Part shown: positions 45,821 through 55,228 of the stretch, piece by piece
Layout of the letters: each line of letters begins with the position of its first letter
Position numbering within the stretch: the stretch's first letter is position 1
NCBI RefSeq assembly: GCF_002313155.2
Contig: NZ_NWFK02000001.1
Coordinates: 1,674,001-1,738,000, forward strand
Length of the DNA stretch: 64,000 nucleotides
Reading direction: 5' to 3'
From: Psychrobacter sp. FDAARGOS_221
GTDB taxonomy: Bacteria > Pseudomonadota > Gammaproteobacteria > Pseudomonadales > Moraxellaceae
The notes under the pieces: generated by a model
Database searches by the model: none
Told to the model about the DNA's origin: nothing
What the model saw: the letters and a program-made list of their open reading frames with translations, nothing else
Program-made: the position numbers and the translations under genes

Positions 45821-45886
45821 TGTATTCGGCTTAATATCAAATTCGGCTTAATATCAAATAAAACCAGATAGAGCTAACTGTCTAAG

Positions 45887-46699
45887 CTAACTCTTTGCCT
45901 GACGCTTAGCGCCTTGTTTACGGAAGAAGTCAACATAATTGCCGGTAGTCTGTGGGAACATATTCGCTACTTTAGCGACCACGCCTCGGCTTGCCGGCAA
46001 TACTACCTCTAATGGGCGCTTACTGATGATAGGACCGACAATCGCATCAACCACTTCATCCACGCTCAAGGTACGATTACCTGAGAAGGTTAGCGCTGCC
46101 TGCTCCTTATCCTTTTGCTGATCTAGCATAGGAGTTTGCACTGCATCAGGACACACGGTTGTGACCGCAATGCCATACTGTCCAAGCTCCATACCTGCAG
46201 CCAATGAATAAGAACGTACCGCAAACTTACTGGCACTATATAGCGATAGCCCAGGTACCGGAGATAACGCTGCCAATGAGGCCACATTAATGATATGACC
46301 GGCGCCTTGCTTGCGCATCACCTCAATCACATTTTGAGTACCAAAAATGGTGCCTTTGACATTGATATCAAAGTGCAAGTCGACCTCGTCAGGCACCACA
46401 ATATCAGCAACCCAGTTCTCTTTTAGTACCCCTGCGATATTGCACAGCACATCAACCCGCCCCCAGTGCTCGATAACTTCTGAGACCACGGCCTGCCAAG
46501 CCTCTACGCGGCGCACATCGAGTGTTTGGAGTAATAGGTTGCCACCGTCTGTGACCGACTTGTGATCGCCAAAGCTTGCTTGCAGCGCTTCGGTATTAAT
46601 GTCGCAAGCACACACCTGATGGTTGTCTGCTAGCAAACGCTGGCACAAGGCATGGCCAATACCAGATGCCGCACCAGTTACGATATAAGTTTGCGCCAT
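45887..46699 (-). CDS. Short-chain dehydrogenase/reductase
   Basis: A 270-residue SDR: TGAASGIG (8-15), Asp after beta-2 (CACDIN) favouring NAD(H), CNIAGV, and VASLAALSPVPGLSLYSASK with catalytic Ser, Tyr and Lys. GAGAGGTGG precedes the ATG at 46699, which lies 22 bp inside the upstream hydrolase gene, so the two are co-transcribed. The substrate is unknown. Confidence 0.9.
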   Translation of the reverse strand: MAQTYIVTGAASGIGHALCQRLLADNHQVCACDINTEALQASFGDHKSVTDGGNLLLQTLDVRRVEAWQAVVSEVIEHWGRVDVLCNIAGVLKENWVADIVVPDEVDLHFDINVKGTIFGTQNVIEVMRKQGAGHIINVASLAALSPVPGLSLYSASKFAVRSYSLAAGMELGQYGIAVTTVCPDAVQTPMLDQQKDKEQAALTFSGNRTLSVDEVVDAIVGPIISKRPLEVVLPASRGVVAKVANMFPQTTGNYVDFFRKQGAKRQAKS

Positions 46700-47790
46700 A
46701 TGCCACCTCTCTTTTTGTTATTAGCGGATTGTGATACCGATGTAAATGTACCAAACTCAAGCTCACCCATACGCACGGTTGGCGCAGTACCTGGGAATAG
46801 ATAATATCCCGCAGACTCAGAAGACAACGCCATATTATAGAAGCGCTCATCTTTTGGATAAGGGCCTGCTACTGTCTTTTCTTGAATCATAGATAGGTAC
46901 TGATCGACACCGAACTCTAAGGTATTACCATTTAATATCACCTCTGAGCCTGTCATTTCGGCATACTCAGCAAGCCCTTTAATGGTTGAGTGTTGCGGTG
47001 CGTAAGAGTCCATACTGACGCCGTTTTCTGAAGTCACTAATAGACCTTGATCGGTATGCGCCACAATTGAGTGGTTACCTTCGGTGTGACCTTTGGTATG
47101 CATTAGAGCTACCGAGCCATCACCCAAAAATACATCGCCATCAATCAGCTCAATACGGCTATCGTCTATCCCATCGATACCACCTGGGCAATACCACTGA
47201 TTTTGCCAAGGCAATAACGCTTGCGTACTTTCCCACTCTTCACGCATCACCAATAGCTTGGCATTAGGGAAAATAGCCGCTTGACCATTACCGCCTAACC
47301 AGCGCGTAATATTCTGGGTATGCAAGTGATCGTAGGTTATGTAATCGACATCTTCTGGCGCCAGTCCTAGCTTCTCCAGTGCTTGTAGTACTGTATTCTT
47401 AGGTTTCACAATAAGGGCTTCAACAGGCTTAGAGAAGACACCAACGTCTTCAAGCATGTGATAGAAATAAGGCGTATCGCGCTGATTTTCCCAATCAGAA
47501 GGACTCACCAACAAGGTCTTTAAACCTTCATCACTATCAAACTGAATCACAAACAGCTTATTACAAATGTGGATGTAAGGCGTGGGAAGTGAGAAGGCGT
47601 TGAGATAGCCGTATTTGGTAGGATAAGGAATGCGAATTAACTCAAAGGTTTTATAAAACTTAACCTTAGGGTTGCTTAGCATGGCTTTACGAAAGTCTGT
47701 AGCGGCGGCTCTCACATCTTCCACTCTATCGAGTGGTTTAGCCGCATCACGGGCTGATTTGAAGTGAGAGACCGATTGAATGATACTCAT
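46678..47790 (-). CDS. Metallo-beta-lactamase-fold hydrolase
   Basis: A 370-residue protein with the MBL metal-binding pattern: TYDHLHTQN (the HxHxx-type motif with Asp-His-Leu-His in place of HxHxDH) and HTKGHTEGNHSIVAHTDQGLLVT. The extended N-terminal region (about 1-150) is larger than in simple MBL enzymes. AAGGA precedes the ATG at 47790. It heads a two-gene operon with the SDR downstream. The reaction is unknown; the less standard first motif leaves open a one-metal or altered site. Confidence 0.82.
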   Translation of the reverse strand: MSIIQSVSHFKSARDAAKPLDRVEDVRAAATDFRKAMLSNPKVKFYKTFELIRIPYPTKYGYLNAFSLPTPYIHICNKLFVIQFDSDEGLKTLLVSPSDWENQRDTPYFYHMLEDVGVFSKPVEALIVKPKNTVLQALEKLGLAPEDVDYITYDHLHTQNITRWLGGNGQAAIFPNAKLLVMREEWESTQALLPWQNQWYCPGGIDGIDDSRIELIDGDVFLGDGSVALMHTKGHTEGNHSIVAHTDQGLLVTSENGVSMDSYAPQHSTIKGLAEYAEMTGSEVILNGNTLEFGVDQYLSMIQEKTVAGPYPKDERFYNMALSSESAGYYLFPGTAPTVRMGELEFGTFTSVSQSANNKKRGGIWRKLIS

Positions 47791-47966
47791 ATGACAATCC
47801 TTGTGTGGTAGTAACTTGTTAACATCCCTTCATAACATACTACTTGAGCTAACAAAATAAAAGTGCTTTATTCAGGCGCTACAGTTCTGTTTTTATTGAT
47901 ATAAACCTCTTAAGTAAGGCTGACAACAAAATCTAAAACGGCATTTGGATCTAAAAGCACCTGGCT

Positions 47967-48680
47967 CTAAAAAGGCACCTCACTTTCCCATGCCATCCAA
48001 GTATTCATAGTCGGATGCTTTAGTCTCAGCTTATGCGCATGCAAATTCAGGCGTGGTGCTATCGATAACGCCTCGCCTTCAGCATAAATCGGGTCGCCAA
48101 TAATGACATGCCCTAAGTGCTGCATGTGTACTCGCAGCTGATGACTACGACCCGTTATCGGGTGTAGTGCCACTCGAGTCACTGCCTTACCTTCTCTTAG
48201 CTCATGATGTAACACTTCATAGTGGGTCAGCGCGTGTTTTTTCCAATCAGGATCAGCGACATGCTTTGGCTTAATAGTCGGCTCATAGCGCACAGGAATG
48301 TTAATCTCACCTTTTTTGCCAGGCACCGCTAAAGTACCCATGACAACCGCCTGATATTCTTTTTGAGGAATACGCTCAATGAACTGCTTACTGATATGAG
48401 TCTGAGCCGGTTTGTTTTTTGCAAAGATCATCAGCCCTGAAGTGTCCATGTCCAATCGATGAATCAATTTGATATCGGGATTGGCTTTTTCTAAGCGTGA
48501 TAACAGGCTGACCTTCAAGTCCTTACCGTCAATGCTGAGCAGCCCAGCTGGCTTATCGACCAGCAGGATATCGTCATCTTCATAGACCGTAATATCAGCG
48601 GCAAATTGTTTAAAAAATTCAGAATCGTACTGAGATTCTTGTGAATTTAATTGATTCACAGTCTCTATTGATATTGGCAT
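47967..48680 (-). CDS. rluA: RluA-family pseudouridine synthase
   Basis: A 237-residue RluA-type enzyme with catalytic Asp77 in HRLDMDTSGLMIFAK and the PITGRSHQLRVHM motif. HRLDMxTSG and the end APRLNLHAHKL match RluA (23S rRNA U746 and tRNA U32) better than RluB-D, and there is no N-terminal S4 domain. It begins at ATG 48680, 271 bp from the divergent trxA. Confidence 0.85.
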   Translation of the reverse strand: MPISIETVNQLNSQESQYDSEFFKQFAADITVYEDDDILLVDKPAGLLSIDGKDLKVSLLSRLEKANPDIKLIHRLDMDTSGLMIFAKNKPAQTHISKQFIERIPQKEYQAVVMGTLAVPGKKGEINIPVRYEPTIKPKHVADPDWKKHALTHYEVLHHELREGKAVTRVALHPITGRSHQLRVHMQHLGHVIIGDPIYAEGEALSIAPRLNLHAHKLRLKHPTMNTWMAWESEVPF

Positions 48681-48951
48681 AATATGTCACAATATTAGTT
48701 AAGTGTATGGATTTAAAGCGCTAAGAGTATATCATCAATCTAACTCATACTAATTATTAACCTTACTTAACGGGGTTAAAACAAAAAATCAGAACAATAA
48801 ATGGTAAGATACACACCATGATGGTTGATGGCATGGTATAAGCTTTGGCTATTTATATCACTTCTATTCAAACACCTTATCTTTAACCAATCCAATTTAG
48901 ATATCTAAATTAAAACATTTCGAATTTAAACACCCATAAAAGGAATCTATT

Positions 48952-49278
48952 ATGTCAGATTTAATTATCAATACTTCAGACGCTAACTTTGAGCAAGACG
49001 TTGCAAAATCAGAACTGCCTGTTCTATTAGACTTCTGGGCAGCTTGGTGTGGTCCATGTAAAGCGATTGCGCCTATCTTAGAAGAGATTGCTGAAGAATA
49101 TAAAGGCAAAGTACAGGTTGTAAAAATTGATGTAGACGACAACCCAGAAACTGCCAGCCGCTTTGGTATCCGTAGCATCCCAACGCTAATGGTATTCAAA
49201 AACGGTGAGAAAGTAGATACGGCAATGGGCCTACAGCCTAAAGCAGACCTAGCTGCATTGCTTGATAAGCACCTATAG
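48952..49278 (+). CDS. trxA: Thioredoxin
   Basis: A 108-residue thioredoxin with the redox site WCGPCK (Cys33, Cys36), LLDFWAAWCGPC before it and the cis-proline in IRSIPTLMVFKNG. It is the general cytoplasmic disulfide reductant. AAAAGGAATC precedes the ATG. It sits ahead of rho, as in many gammaproteobacteria. Confidence 0.97.
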   Translation: MSDLIINTSDANFEQDVAKSELPVLLDFWAAWCGPCKAIAPILEEIAEEYKGKVQVVKIDVDDNPETASRFGIRSIPTLMVFKNGEKVDTAMGLQPKADLAALLDKHL

Positions 49279-50417
49279 TTCTAAGTATCTATAGCTCTAA
49301 GCACCTATAATGCTATCGCTGATGATAAGTCAGTCAGCAGTTAAATATTGTAGGTATTGATTCTGCAATGACAATTCCGCTACAAAGATTCTGTCTTGGT
49401 AGCGGTATTTTTATGGGTAGCCCTATTAGCCAAACTATGTTGTTAGTAAAAAGCAGCTTGTTAGTAAAACTGCTTCTAAGTAAAAACTGCATGTTAGCTA
49501 AAATAGCAGTTAAACACTAAAAATAGAGCTAAAAGCTTATCAATTTTTAGCTTTAAAGCAACAAAATCATTGACATGACACGGGTAAACACCGTATAGTT
49601 TGAACTCTAGAGAATACCTATTGTCAACTTGTGTCAATTTGCGCCCTGCCAAAGCCATTAGCAGTATTATTATTCACTGTTAATCTTTTAGTCCGCAGTC
49701 AACGCTATCTGCACACAACCTTTGCTTAATCATTTTTGTAACAGAGCTTCTATCATTATTGCGCCTCCCAGTTGTGCTCAATACTATTGAGTTTGTGTTG
49801 AATCTTATTGTGTTCGACGCATTGTTAGCAGCTGTGCATTGCCCCAATACATGATTTACTGCTCTACACGCTGTGTATGAACTCCTAATTTGCTTGCAAA
49901 TATTTGTTTAATACAGGGTTAGCAACCTCAATAATGATACGAAGTCAAACACTGACAATCATAAAATCTTTTCTCATTTTCTTGCATAACCGTACATCCC
50001 ATCTGTACCTGATAACAATATATACATATACCACCTTGTTTTAAATTTGTCTGCTCGGTTAATTTGGTCATGAGCTGTTATTAACCTAGTGATTATGATG
50101 AATAACGGTGAACGGATATATAGCAAGTGCTCTTCTTATTTTGAGTACCTATTTCTGAGTAACTATCCACTGACTATTGAATACTTATCTACCCCATTGT
50201 GTAAGGTTCTAAACGGATATCAACATACTCCTTAAGCAAGTCTGGATGACGTCTTAATTGAGCTAAGTAAATTTCTTCATGCTATGACATTGATATTTTC
50301 CTATCTTAATTTCTTGTTAAACCTACCTGAGTATGACGCAGGCTCCTTGCCACTAATGCGTATATCTCAATAACTTATTTTGCATGTACCCAAATCTAGG
50401 TGTATTGGCAGCTGACT
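49279..50417 (+). promoter_or_regulatory. Gene-free 1.1-kb rho leader/upstream region
   Basis: No reading frame here looks coding. A terminator for trxA occupies 49374-49412. After it comes repetitive sequence (49435-49515) with several copies of TTAGTAAAA and CTGC variants, and then a long T/C-rich, A-rich stretch that could be the untranslated leader where Rho acts on its own message, as in E. coli. The size, over 900 nt between terminator and start codon, is striking. The regulatory reading is inference. Confidence 0.45.
49374..49412 (+). terminator. Intrinsic terminator after trxA
   Basis: Stem CCGCTAC / GTAGCGG with a 15-nt loop and a TATTTTT tail, 98 bp after the stop. Confidence 0.75.
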
Positions 50418-51716
50418 ATGACTCAACAACCATCAAACGAAACCTCTATGAATCTGACTGAACTGAAAAAGAACTCTGTTTCTGAATTGCTAAACATTGC
50501 AAAAGAAATGGGGCTTGATAACCTGGCACGTAGCCGCAAACAAGACATCATTTTTGCGATATTAAAAAAACATGCCAAAAATGGAGAAGCCATCTACGGT
50601 GATGGCGTTCTTGAAGTCCTCCCAGACGGTTTTGGCTTCTTGCGCTCATCGGAAGGCTCTTATCTTGCCGGTCCTGACGATATTTATGTCAGCCCCAGTC
50701 AGATTCGCCGCTTTAGCCTAAAAACAGGTGACTCAATCGCCGGTACCATCCGACCACCTAAAGATTCTGAACGCTACTTTGCCCTATTAAAAGTAGGCGA
50801 AATCAACTTTGATACCCCAGATCGTTCTCGTCACAAGCTTATCTTTGAAAACCTCACCCCTTTATTCCCAACTGAGCAATTAAGACTTGAGATGGGAAAT
50901 GGCACATCAGAAGATTTAACTGGTCGCGTAATTGACTTAATTGCCCCTATCGGTAAAGGCCAGCGCTCTATTATTGTTGCACCGCCAAAAGCCGGTAAAA
51001 CCGTATTATTACAGACCATTGCTCAATCGATCACCCGCAATAACCCAGAGTGTTACGTCATCGTATTGTTAATTGACGAACGTCCGGAAGAAGTGACCGA
51101 AATGCAGCGCACCGTACGCGGTGAAGTGGTTGCTTCAACCTTTGATGAGCCGCCACAACGTCACGTACAAGTGGCAGAAATGGTGATCGAAAAAGCCAAG
51201 CGCTTAGTTGAACATAAGCAAGATGTGGTGATTTTACTTGACTCTATTACTCGTCTTGCTCGTGCCTACAACATTGTCGCACCCTCTTCTGGCAAGGTAT
51301 TAACCGGTGGTGTTGACGCCAACGCCCTGGCACAGCCAAAACGTTTCTTCGGTGCGGCGCGTAATATCGAAGAAGGCGGCAGCTTAACCATTATTTCTAC
51401 GGCATTGATTGATACCGGCAGTAAAATGGACAGCGTGATCTTTGAAGAATTCAAAGGAACCGGTAACCAAGAAATTACGCTTGAGCGTGACTTGGCCGAA
51501 AAACGCGTATTCCCTGCCATTAATATCAAAAAATCAGGTACTCGCCGCGAAGAGCGTTTGCTAGATGAAGATACGTTGCGCAAAGTTTGGATCTTACGCA
51601 AACTGCTACAGCCAATGGATGGTGTGCAAGCTACTGAGTTCTTGTTAGACCGCTTAAAAGAAGCCAAAACCAACGATGACTTCTTTGATCAAATGAAGCG
51701 TAAATCACAAAACTAA
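50418..51716 (+). CDS. rho: Transcription termination factor Rho
   Basis: A 432-residue hexameric RNA helicase. [23 protein letters not shown], the RNA-binding cold-shock domain ([17 protein letters not shown]), Walker A APPKAGKT, Walker [17 protein letters not shown] and the R-loop region [16 protein letters not shown] are all standard. Two starts are possible: ATG 50418 (ten extra residues) and ATG 50448 (E. coli-like MNLTELKK); neither has a strong ribosome site. The long leader upstream may serve autoregulation. A terminator follows. Confidence 0.97.
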   Translation: MTQQPSNETSMNLTELKKNSVSELLNIAKEMGLDNLARSRKQDIIFAILKKHAKNGEAIYGDGVLEVLPDGFGFLRSSEGSYLAGPDDIYVSPSQIRRFSLKTGDSIAGTIRPPKDSERYFALLKVGEINFDTPDRSRHKLIFENLTPLFPTEQLRLEMGNGTSEDLTGRVIDLIAPIGKGQRSIIVAPPKAGKTVLLQTIAQSITRNNPECYVIVLLIDERPEEVTEMQRTVRGEVVASTFDEPPQRHVQVAEMVIEKAKRLVEHKQDVVILLDSITRLARAYNIVAPSSGKVLTGGVDANALAQPKRFFGAARNIEEGGSLTIISTALIDTGSKMDSVIFEEFKGTGNQEITLERDLAEKRVFPAINIKKSGTRREERLLDEDTLRKVWILRKLLQPMDGVQATEFLLDRLKEAKTNDDFFDQMKRKSQN

Positions 51717-51764
51717 TGCTGCACTTATTACGCTCATAGCAGCTTTAATAAGATGCTATTACCG

Positions 51765-51805
51765 AAAGACCCCCTATTTAGTCCAATAAATAGGGGGTCT
51801 TTTTA
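51765..51805 (+). terminator. Intrinsic terminator after rho
   Basis: Perfect stem AAAGACCCCCTATTTA / TAAATAGGGGGTCTTT and T-tract, 48 bp after the stop. Confidence 0.93.
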
Positions 51806-52006
51806 ATGCTTTAATATAACTGACATCAAAACGATACATCTTTGTAACAACCGTTACGTACCTATGATAAAGACTTGCTATATCGATACACCTAAATATT
51901 AAGTCGTGCTCTACAATAGATTATAGAAATAAATAGTAGCTAAAGTTTACTTATATCATATATCTAAAGACATACTCACTCATCTAGTGACATAAAGGAA
52001 GGGACT

Positions 52007-52321
52007 ATGAAACTTACTAAATCTATCGCATTAGCAACCATGACTAGCTCAGCTCTTTTGATGGCTGGCTGTAACACAACGACAGGTACTTTTGATCCAA
52101 ATAACATGAGCACTACTGCAAAAGGTGCGACTGCCGGTGCTGCCGCAGGTGCATTAATCCGTAGTGGCGGTGATTCAAAAGATATCGCTCGTGGCGCTAT
52201 TGCAGGTGCTGCATTGGGTGGTGCTGGTGGTTATGCGCTTGAGAAGCATAGAGAAAACCAAAATAACCAGCAATATCAAAATCAGCAGTACCAAAACCAA
52301 CAGTATCAAAGACAGCGTTAA
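52007..52321 (+). CDS. Glycine-zipper lipoprotein
   Basis: A 104-residue lipoprotein with lipobox LMAGC (Cys22) and two glycine-zipper segments (GATAGAAAGALI and GAIAGAALGGAGGYAL), of the YMGG/OsmB/17-kDa surface antigen type. The C-terminus is a Gln/Asn repeat of YQNQQ units, encoded by the near-identical 15-bp repeats at about 52265-52315. It is probably in the outer membrane. AAGGAAGGG precedes the ATG; a terminator follows. Confidence 0.88.
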   Translation: MKLTKSIALATMTSSALLMAGCNTTTGTFDPNNMSTTAKGATAGAAAGALIRSGGDSKDIARGAIAGAALGGAGGYALEKHRENQNNQQYQNQQYQNQQYQRQR

Positions 52322-52344
52322 TCACTAATACTTACTAAGTGTTA

Positions 52345-52384
52345 GAAAAAAAGGAGCCTATTATTTATAGGCTCCTTTTTTTGT
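52345..52384 (+). terminator. Intrinsic terminator after the glycine-zipper gene
   Basis: Stem AAAGGAGCCTAT / ATAGGCTCCTTT with a long T-tract; probably bidirectional with the convergent metallopeptidase gene. Confidence 0.93.
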
Positions 52385-52429
52385 TGCTATGTTTTATAAG
52401 ACTGCTTTTAACTCTAATTGAGTCGTTAA

Positions 52430-53317
52430 TTAAATATTACCGCTAAAAGTGTCACAACGATTGATGTCACCGCTTTCTAAGCCGGCAGTAAACCAATTAA
52501 CACGTTGTTGACTACTACCATGGGTAAAGTTATCAGGTACTGCTGCTCGACCACTGGCTTTCGCTAAGCGATCATCACCAATCTGACTGGCGGCGTGTAG
52601 CGCCTCATCAATGTCACCTTCTTCTAAGAACTGAACACGCTGCTGATTTCTATTGGCCCAAACGCCAGCGAAACAGTCGGCTTGCAGTTCTTGGCGCACT
52701 GACAGCTCATTACCTTGGGTTTGACTTAACTGACGACGTGCTTCATTGACCTTTTGAGAAATGCCTAACAAGGTTTGAACATGATGGCCAACTTCATGCG
52801 CGACCACATAAGCTTGCGCAAAGTCACCGGCTTTGTCACGGTTCTCAGCATCACCTGACGCTTGTTGGTCACCAGTAATACCTAGGTTATTGCGCATCTC
52901 AGCAAAGAATGAGGTATCCAGATAAACTCGCTGATCGCCAGGACAATAGAAAGGACCGGTTGCTGAGGTTGCACTGCCGCAAGCCGATTGAACGCTACCA
53001 CTAAATAGAATCAACTCTGGCTCTTTATAGGTTTGACCCATTTCATTAAAAATTTGGCTCCAAACCGCTTCGGTATCCGCTAAGACAACTGAGACAAACT
53101 GTGTGTCACGATCTGCATCTTCTTCGGAGATAGGTTGCACCGAGCCATTGCCGTCACCCGCAGTCACTGATTGCGCCGTTTGGTAAGCAGTCATTGGGTT
53201 CATATCAAACACCAACCACAACACCCCGGCAATAATAATACCTAAAATACCACCGCCAGCGACTTTACCACCACTTTTGCGTACATTACTACTGCCGCGT
53301 CTACCTTGCCATTTCAT
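52430..53317 (-). CDS. ypfJ: YpfJ-type neutral zinc metallopeptidase
   Basis: A 295-residue membrane-anchored protein of the KPN_02809/YpfJ family: basic N-terminus MKWQGRRGSSNVRKS, one membrane helix (about 21-38), and a periplasmic domain with HEVGHH (174-179) and a downstream Glu (QELQADCFAGVWA) as zinc site. It probably is a peptidase, but its substrate is unknown. It ends convergent with the glycine-zipper gene. Confidence 0.92.
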   Translation of the reverse strand: MKWQGRRGSSNVRKSGGKVAGGGILGIIIAGVLWLVFDMNPMTAYQTAQSVTAGDGNGSVQPISEEDADRDTQFVSVVLADTEAVWSQIFNEMGQTYKEPELILFSGSVQSACGSATSATGPFYCPGDQRVYLDTSFFAEMRNNLGITGDQQASGDAENRDKAGDFAQAYVVAHEVGHHVQTLLGISQKVNEARRQLSQTQGNELSVRQELQADCFAGVWANRNQQRVQFLEEGDIDEALHAASQIGDDRLAKASGRAAVPDNFTHGSSQQRVNWFTAGLESGDINRCDTFSGNI

Positions 53318-54084
53318 TTATATTTGCCTCAATATCTAATAAAAGTACTCAAATTATAGATGTCGCTTGATAAATTAGTAAATTAGAAAGTTGTAATAGG
53401 TCAGGATAACCATTTAACAGGTCAAAATTATACCGGTCGAATTAACGATGAGCTGACCCAATGACACACATTGAATAGGATTAAAATTTGCAATCCAACT
53501 GAGCACAATATAATAAATGAATGGCAAAGCGCAAATGACGATTCGAAAAAATCGGGCTCTAAACAGGATAATTGCCGACTTTATGGTGAAAATAACATAT
53601 TTTGTTACATTTTTTGGTGCTTTTGGTCACTACTCTGTCAAACTCGTTACTGACTTTTTCATAACAACCCTTTATTATATCTAATCATAGAGCGATGATT
53701 TGCGTCACTCAAGTGTCATTGTTAACATTTCACAACTTTGTACCTAAGTAACTAATATACTTATCATTAAAAATACAGTATATATTAGGGTTATCTAGTT
53801 TTTTCGCTGGTTATTGATACATTATTTGGTCTATTGACCCAATTTATGTGCTGACAATCAGATGAACGGAAAAAAAATGCAGGCAATGTTTCGTTAAAAA
53901 TTGTATCTAAATATAATGTTTAATGAGATTTACTTTAACTTGTAATATTAGTGATGTATAATCGCTAACGAATTCTGACTCTACGAGTTTTGATTATAAT
54001 TAGTTAATCGACAGTAAACCCTTTATCTGCGTAACTTAATTATATGATGTTGTGTCAGTTATATTTCACTTTTTGGAGAAAATT
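53318..54084. other. Gene-free 767-bp AT-rich region
   Basis: The only open frame (53471-53653) lacks a ribosome site and looks random. The 3' part near 53.75-54.05 kb is AT-rich with TATACT/TATAAT-like hexamers (for example TATAAT at about 53959 and TTAATTATATGATG near 54040), consistent with a strong promoter for the acidic lipoprotein. Otherwise nothing is recognised. Confidence 0.4.
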
Positions 54085-54471
54085 ATGAATCTTAAGCTAA
54101 TCGCACTTTCAGGTATTATGGCTGCTTCTTTAGGTCTAGCTGCTTGTGACAGCAACAAAGAAGACGCTGTTGAAGACATCAACGATGCTCAAGAAGAGCT
54201 ACAAGACGCTTCAGCTGAGCTTGATCAAGCTGCTGCTGAAGGCGAAGTTGTTGCTGACGAACAAGCTCAAGTAGCTGACGCTGAAGCTGCTGCTGCTGAA
54301 GCTGAAACTGCTGCTGCTGCTGGCGATGCTGAAGCTGCTGAAGAAGCTAACAACATCGACACTGACGCTGCTGACGCTACTGCGAACGACGCAATGGAAG
54401 CTGCTGATGACGTAACTGAAGCTACTGGCGAAGCTGCTGCTGACGCAGAAGCTGAAGTAACTGCTCAGTAA
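54085..54471 (+). CDS. Ala/Glu/Asp-rich lipoprotein
   Basis: A 128-residue lipoprotein: signal peptide with lipobox LAAC (Cys21), then an entirely low-complexity, very acidic, alanine-rich chain with helical heptad-like spacing and no aromatic residues. Codons are strongly biased to GCT, GAA and GAC, suggestive of high expression. TGGAGAA precedes the ATG at 54085; the frame opens upstream at 54052. It may be an abundant envelope protein of coiled-coil type. No family recognised. Confidence 0.82.
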   Translation: MNLKLIALSGIMAASLGLAACDSNKEDAVEDINDAQEELQDASAELDQAAAEGEVVADEQAQVADAEAAAAEAETAAAAGDAEAAEEANNIDTDAADATANDAMEAADDVTEATGEAAADAEAEVTAQ

Positions 54472-54541
54472 TCAGTTATTTAGCAAAGATAATTGCCAGG
54501 TAGATGATTGCTTAATCAGTAATCCCTACTTTGCAAAACAT

Positions 54542-54574
54542 AAAAAAGAGAGCCGTATGGCTCTCTTTTTTTTG
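54542..54574 (+). terminator. Intrinsic terminator after the acidic lipoprotein gene
   Basis: Stem AAAGAGAGCC / GGCTCTCTTT with a tetranucleotide loop and T-tract. Confidence 0.92.
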
Positions 54575-54738
54575 CTTTGATTTTAATATCGGTCAAAAAA
54601 AATAGCGTCAGGACCTGTCTGAGACAACCAGATTCCTAAACGCTATCTGCTCTTCTGCTATCTATCCTTCTTACCTTATGTGAACGGTTATGAGCAATTA
54701 TAAATGGTTTAATTGAACGGCTTCATTTAAAAATGAAT

Positions 54739-55059
54739 TTAGGTGGCCATCTGAAGCTGCTTCTCATCCACTTGACGACGTAGCTTTTGACCGGCTTTGA
54801 AAGTAACCACACGACGTGCGCTTATTTCAACTTCTTCCCCTGTTTTAGGGTTACGGCCAGGACGGCTCTTTTTATCTTTCAATAAAAAGTTGCCAAATCC
54901 TGAAAGCTTAACTTCTCTACCCTCTACTAAGTGGGCATAAATTTCGTCAAAAAATGAATCGACCAGCAATCTTCCTTGTTGACGTGTAAACCCGAACGTA
55001 TCGACTAAATGGTCGATGATGTCCGCTTTGGTTAGTGTTTCTGATTTTAATAATGTCAT
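54739..55059 (-). CDS. ihfA: Integration host factor alpha subunit
   Basis: A 106-residue DNA-bending protein of the HU/IHF family: LTKADIIDHLVDTFGFT, EIYAHLVEGREVKLSGFGNF and the DNA-contacting arm SRPGRNPKTGEEVEISARRVVTF with Pro in RNPKTG. It acts as a heterodimer with IhfB. The ATG at 55059 follows AAGGAAGCC. It is downstream of pheST on the same strand, the order known in enterobacteria. Confidence 0.95.
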   Translation of the reverse strand: MTLLKSETLTKADIIDHLVDTFGFTRQQGRLLVDSFFDEIYAHLVEGREVKLSGFGNFLLKDKKSRPGRNPKTGEEVEISARRVVTFKAGQKLRRQVDEKQLQMAT

Positions 55060-55109
55060 GACGGCTTCCTTATCGTGTAGAATCCTTTGGTGGTTATAAA
55101 AACCGGTAT

Positions 55110-55144
55110 AGCTTATAGAGTGTGCTGAACACACTCTATAAGCT
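55110..55144 (-). promoter_or_regulatory. Perfect 15-bp hairpin between pheT and ihfA
   Basis: AGCTTATAGAGTGTG and its exact complement flank a five-base loop, 51 bp upstream of the ihfA start. Minus-strand T-runs after it are not immediate (ACCGGTTTTTAT), so it may be an attenuator or a processing/stability hairpin rather than a clean terminator of pheT. Alternatively it is an operator. Confidence 0.6.
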
Positions 55145-55228
55145 TTATTTTATAATTATAATAACTAACTTTTATACATTATGCTAAATTAAACGCACAA
55201 TATCCATTTTTTATTGGCTTTTTTAATA

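Noticed and set aside
53471..53653. 60-residue frame in the spacer upstream of the acidic lipoprotein
   Set aside because: Starts without a ribosome site and has random-looking composition (Lys/Asn/Cys rich).
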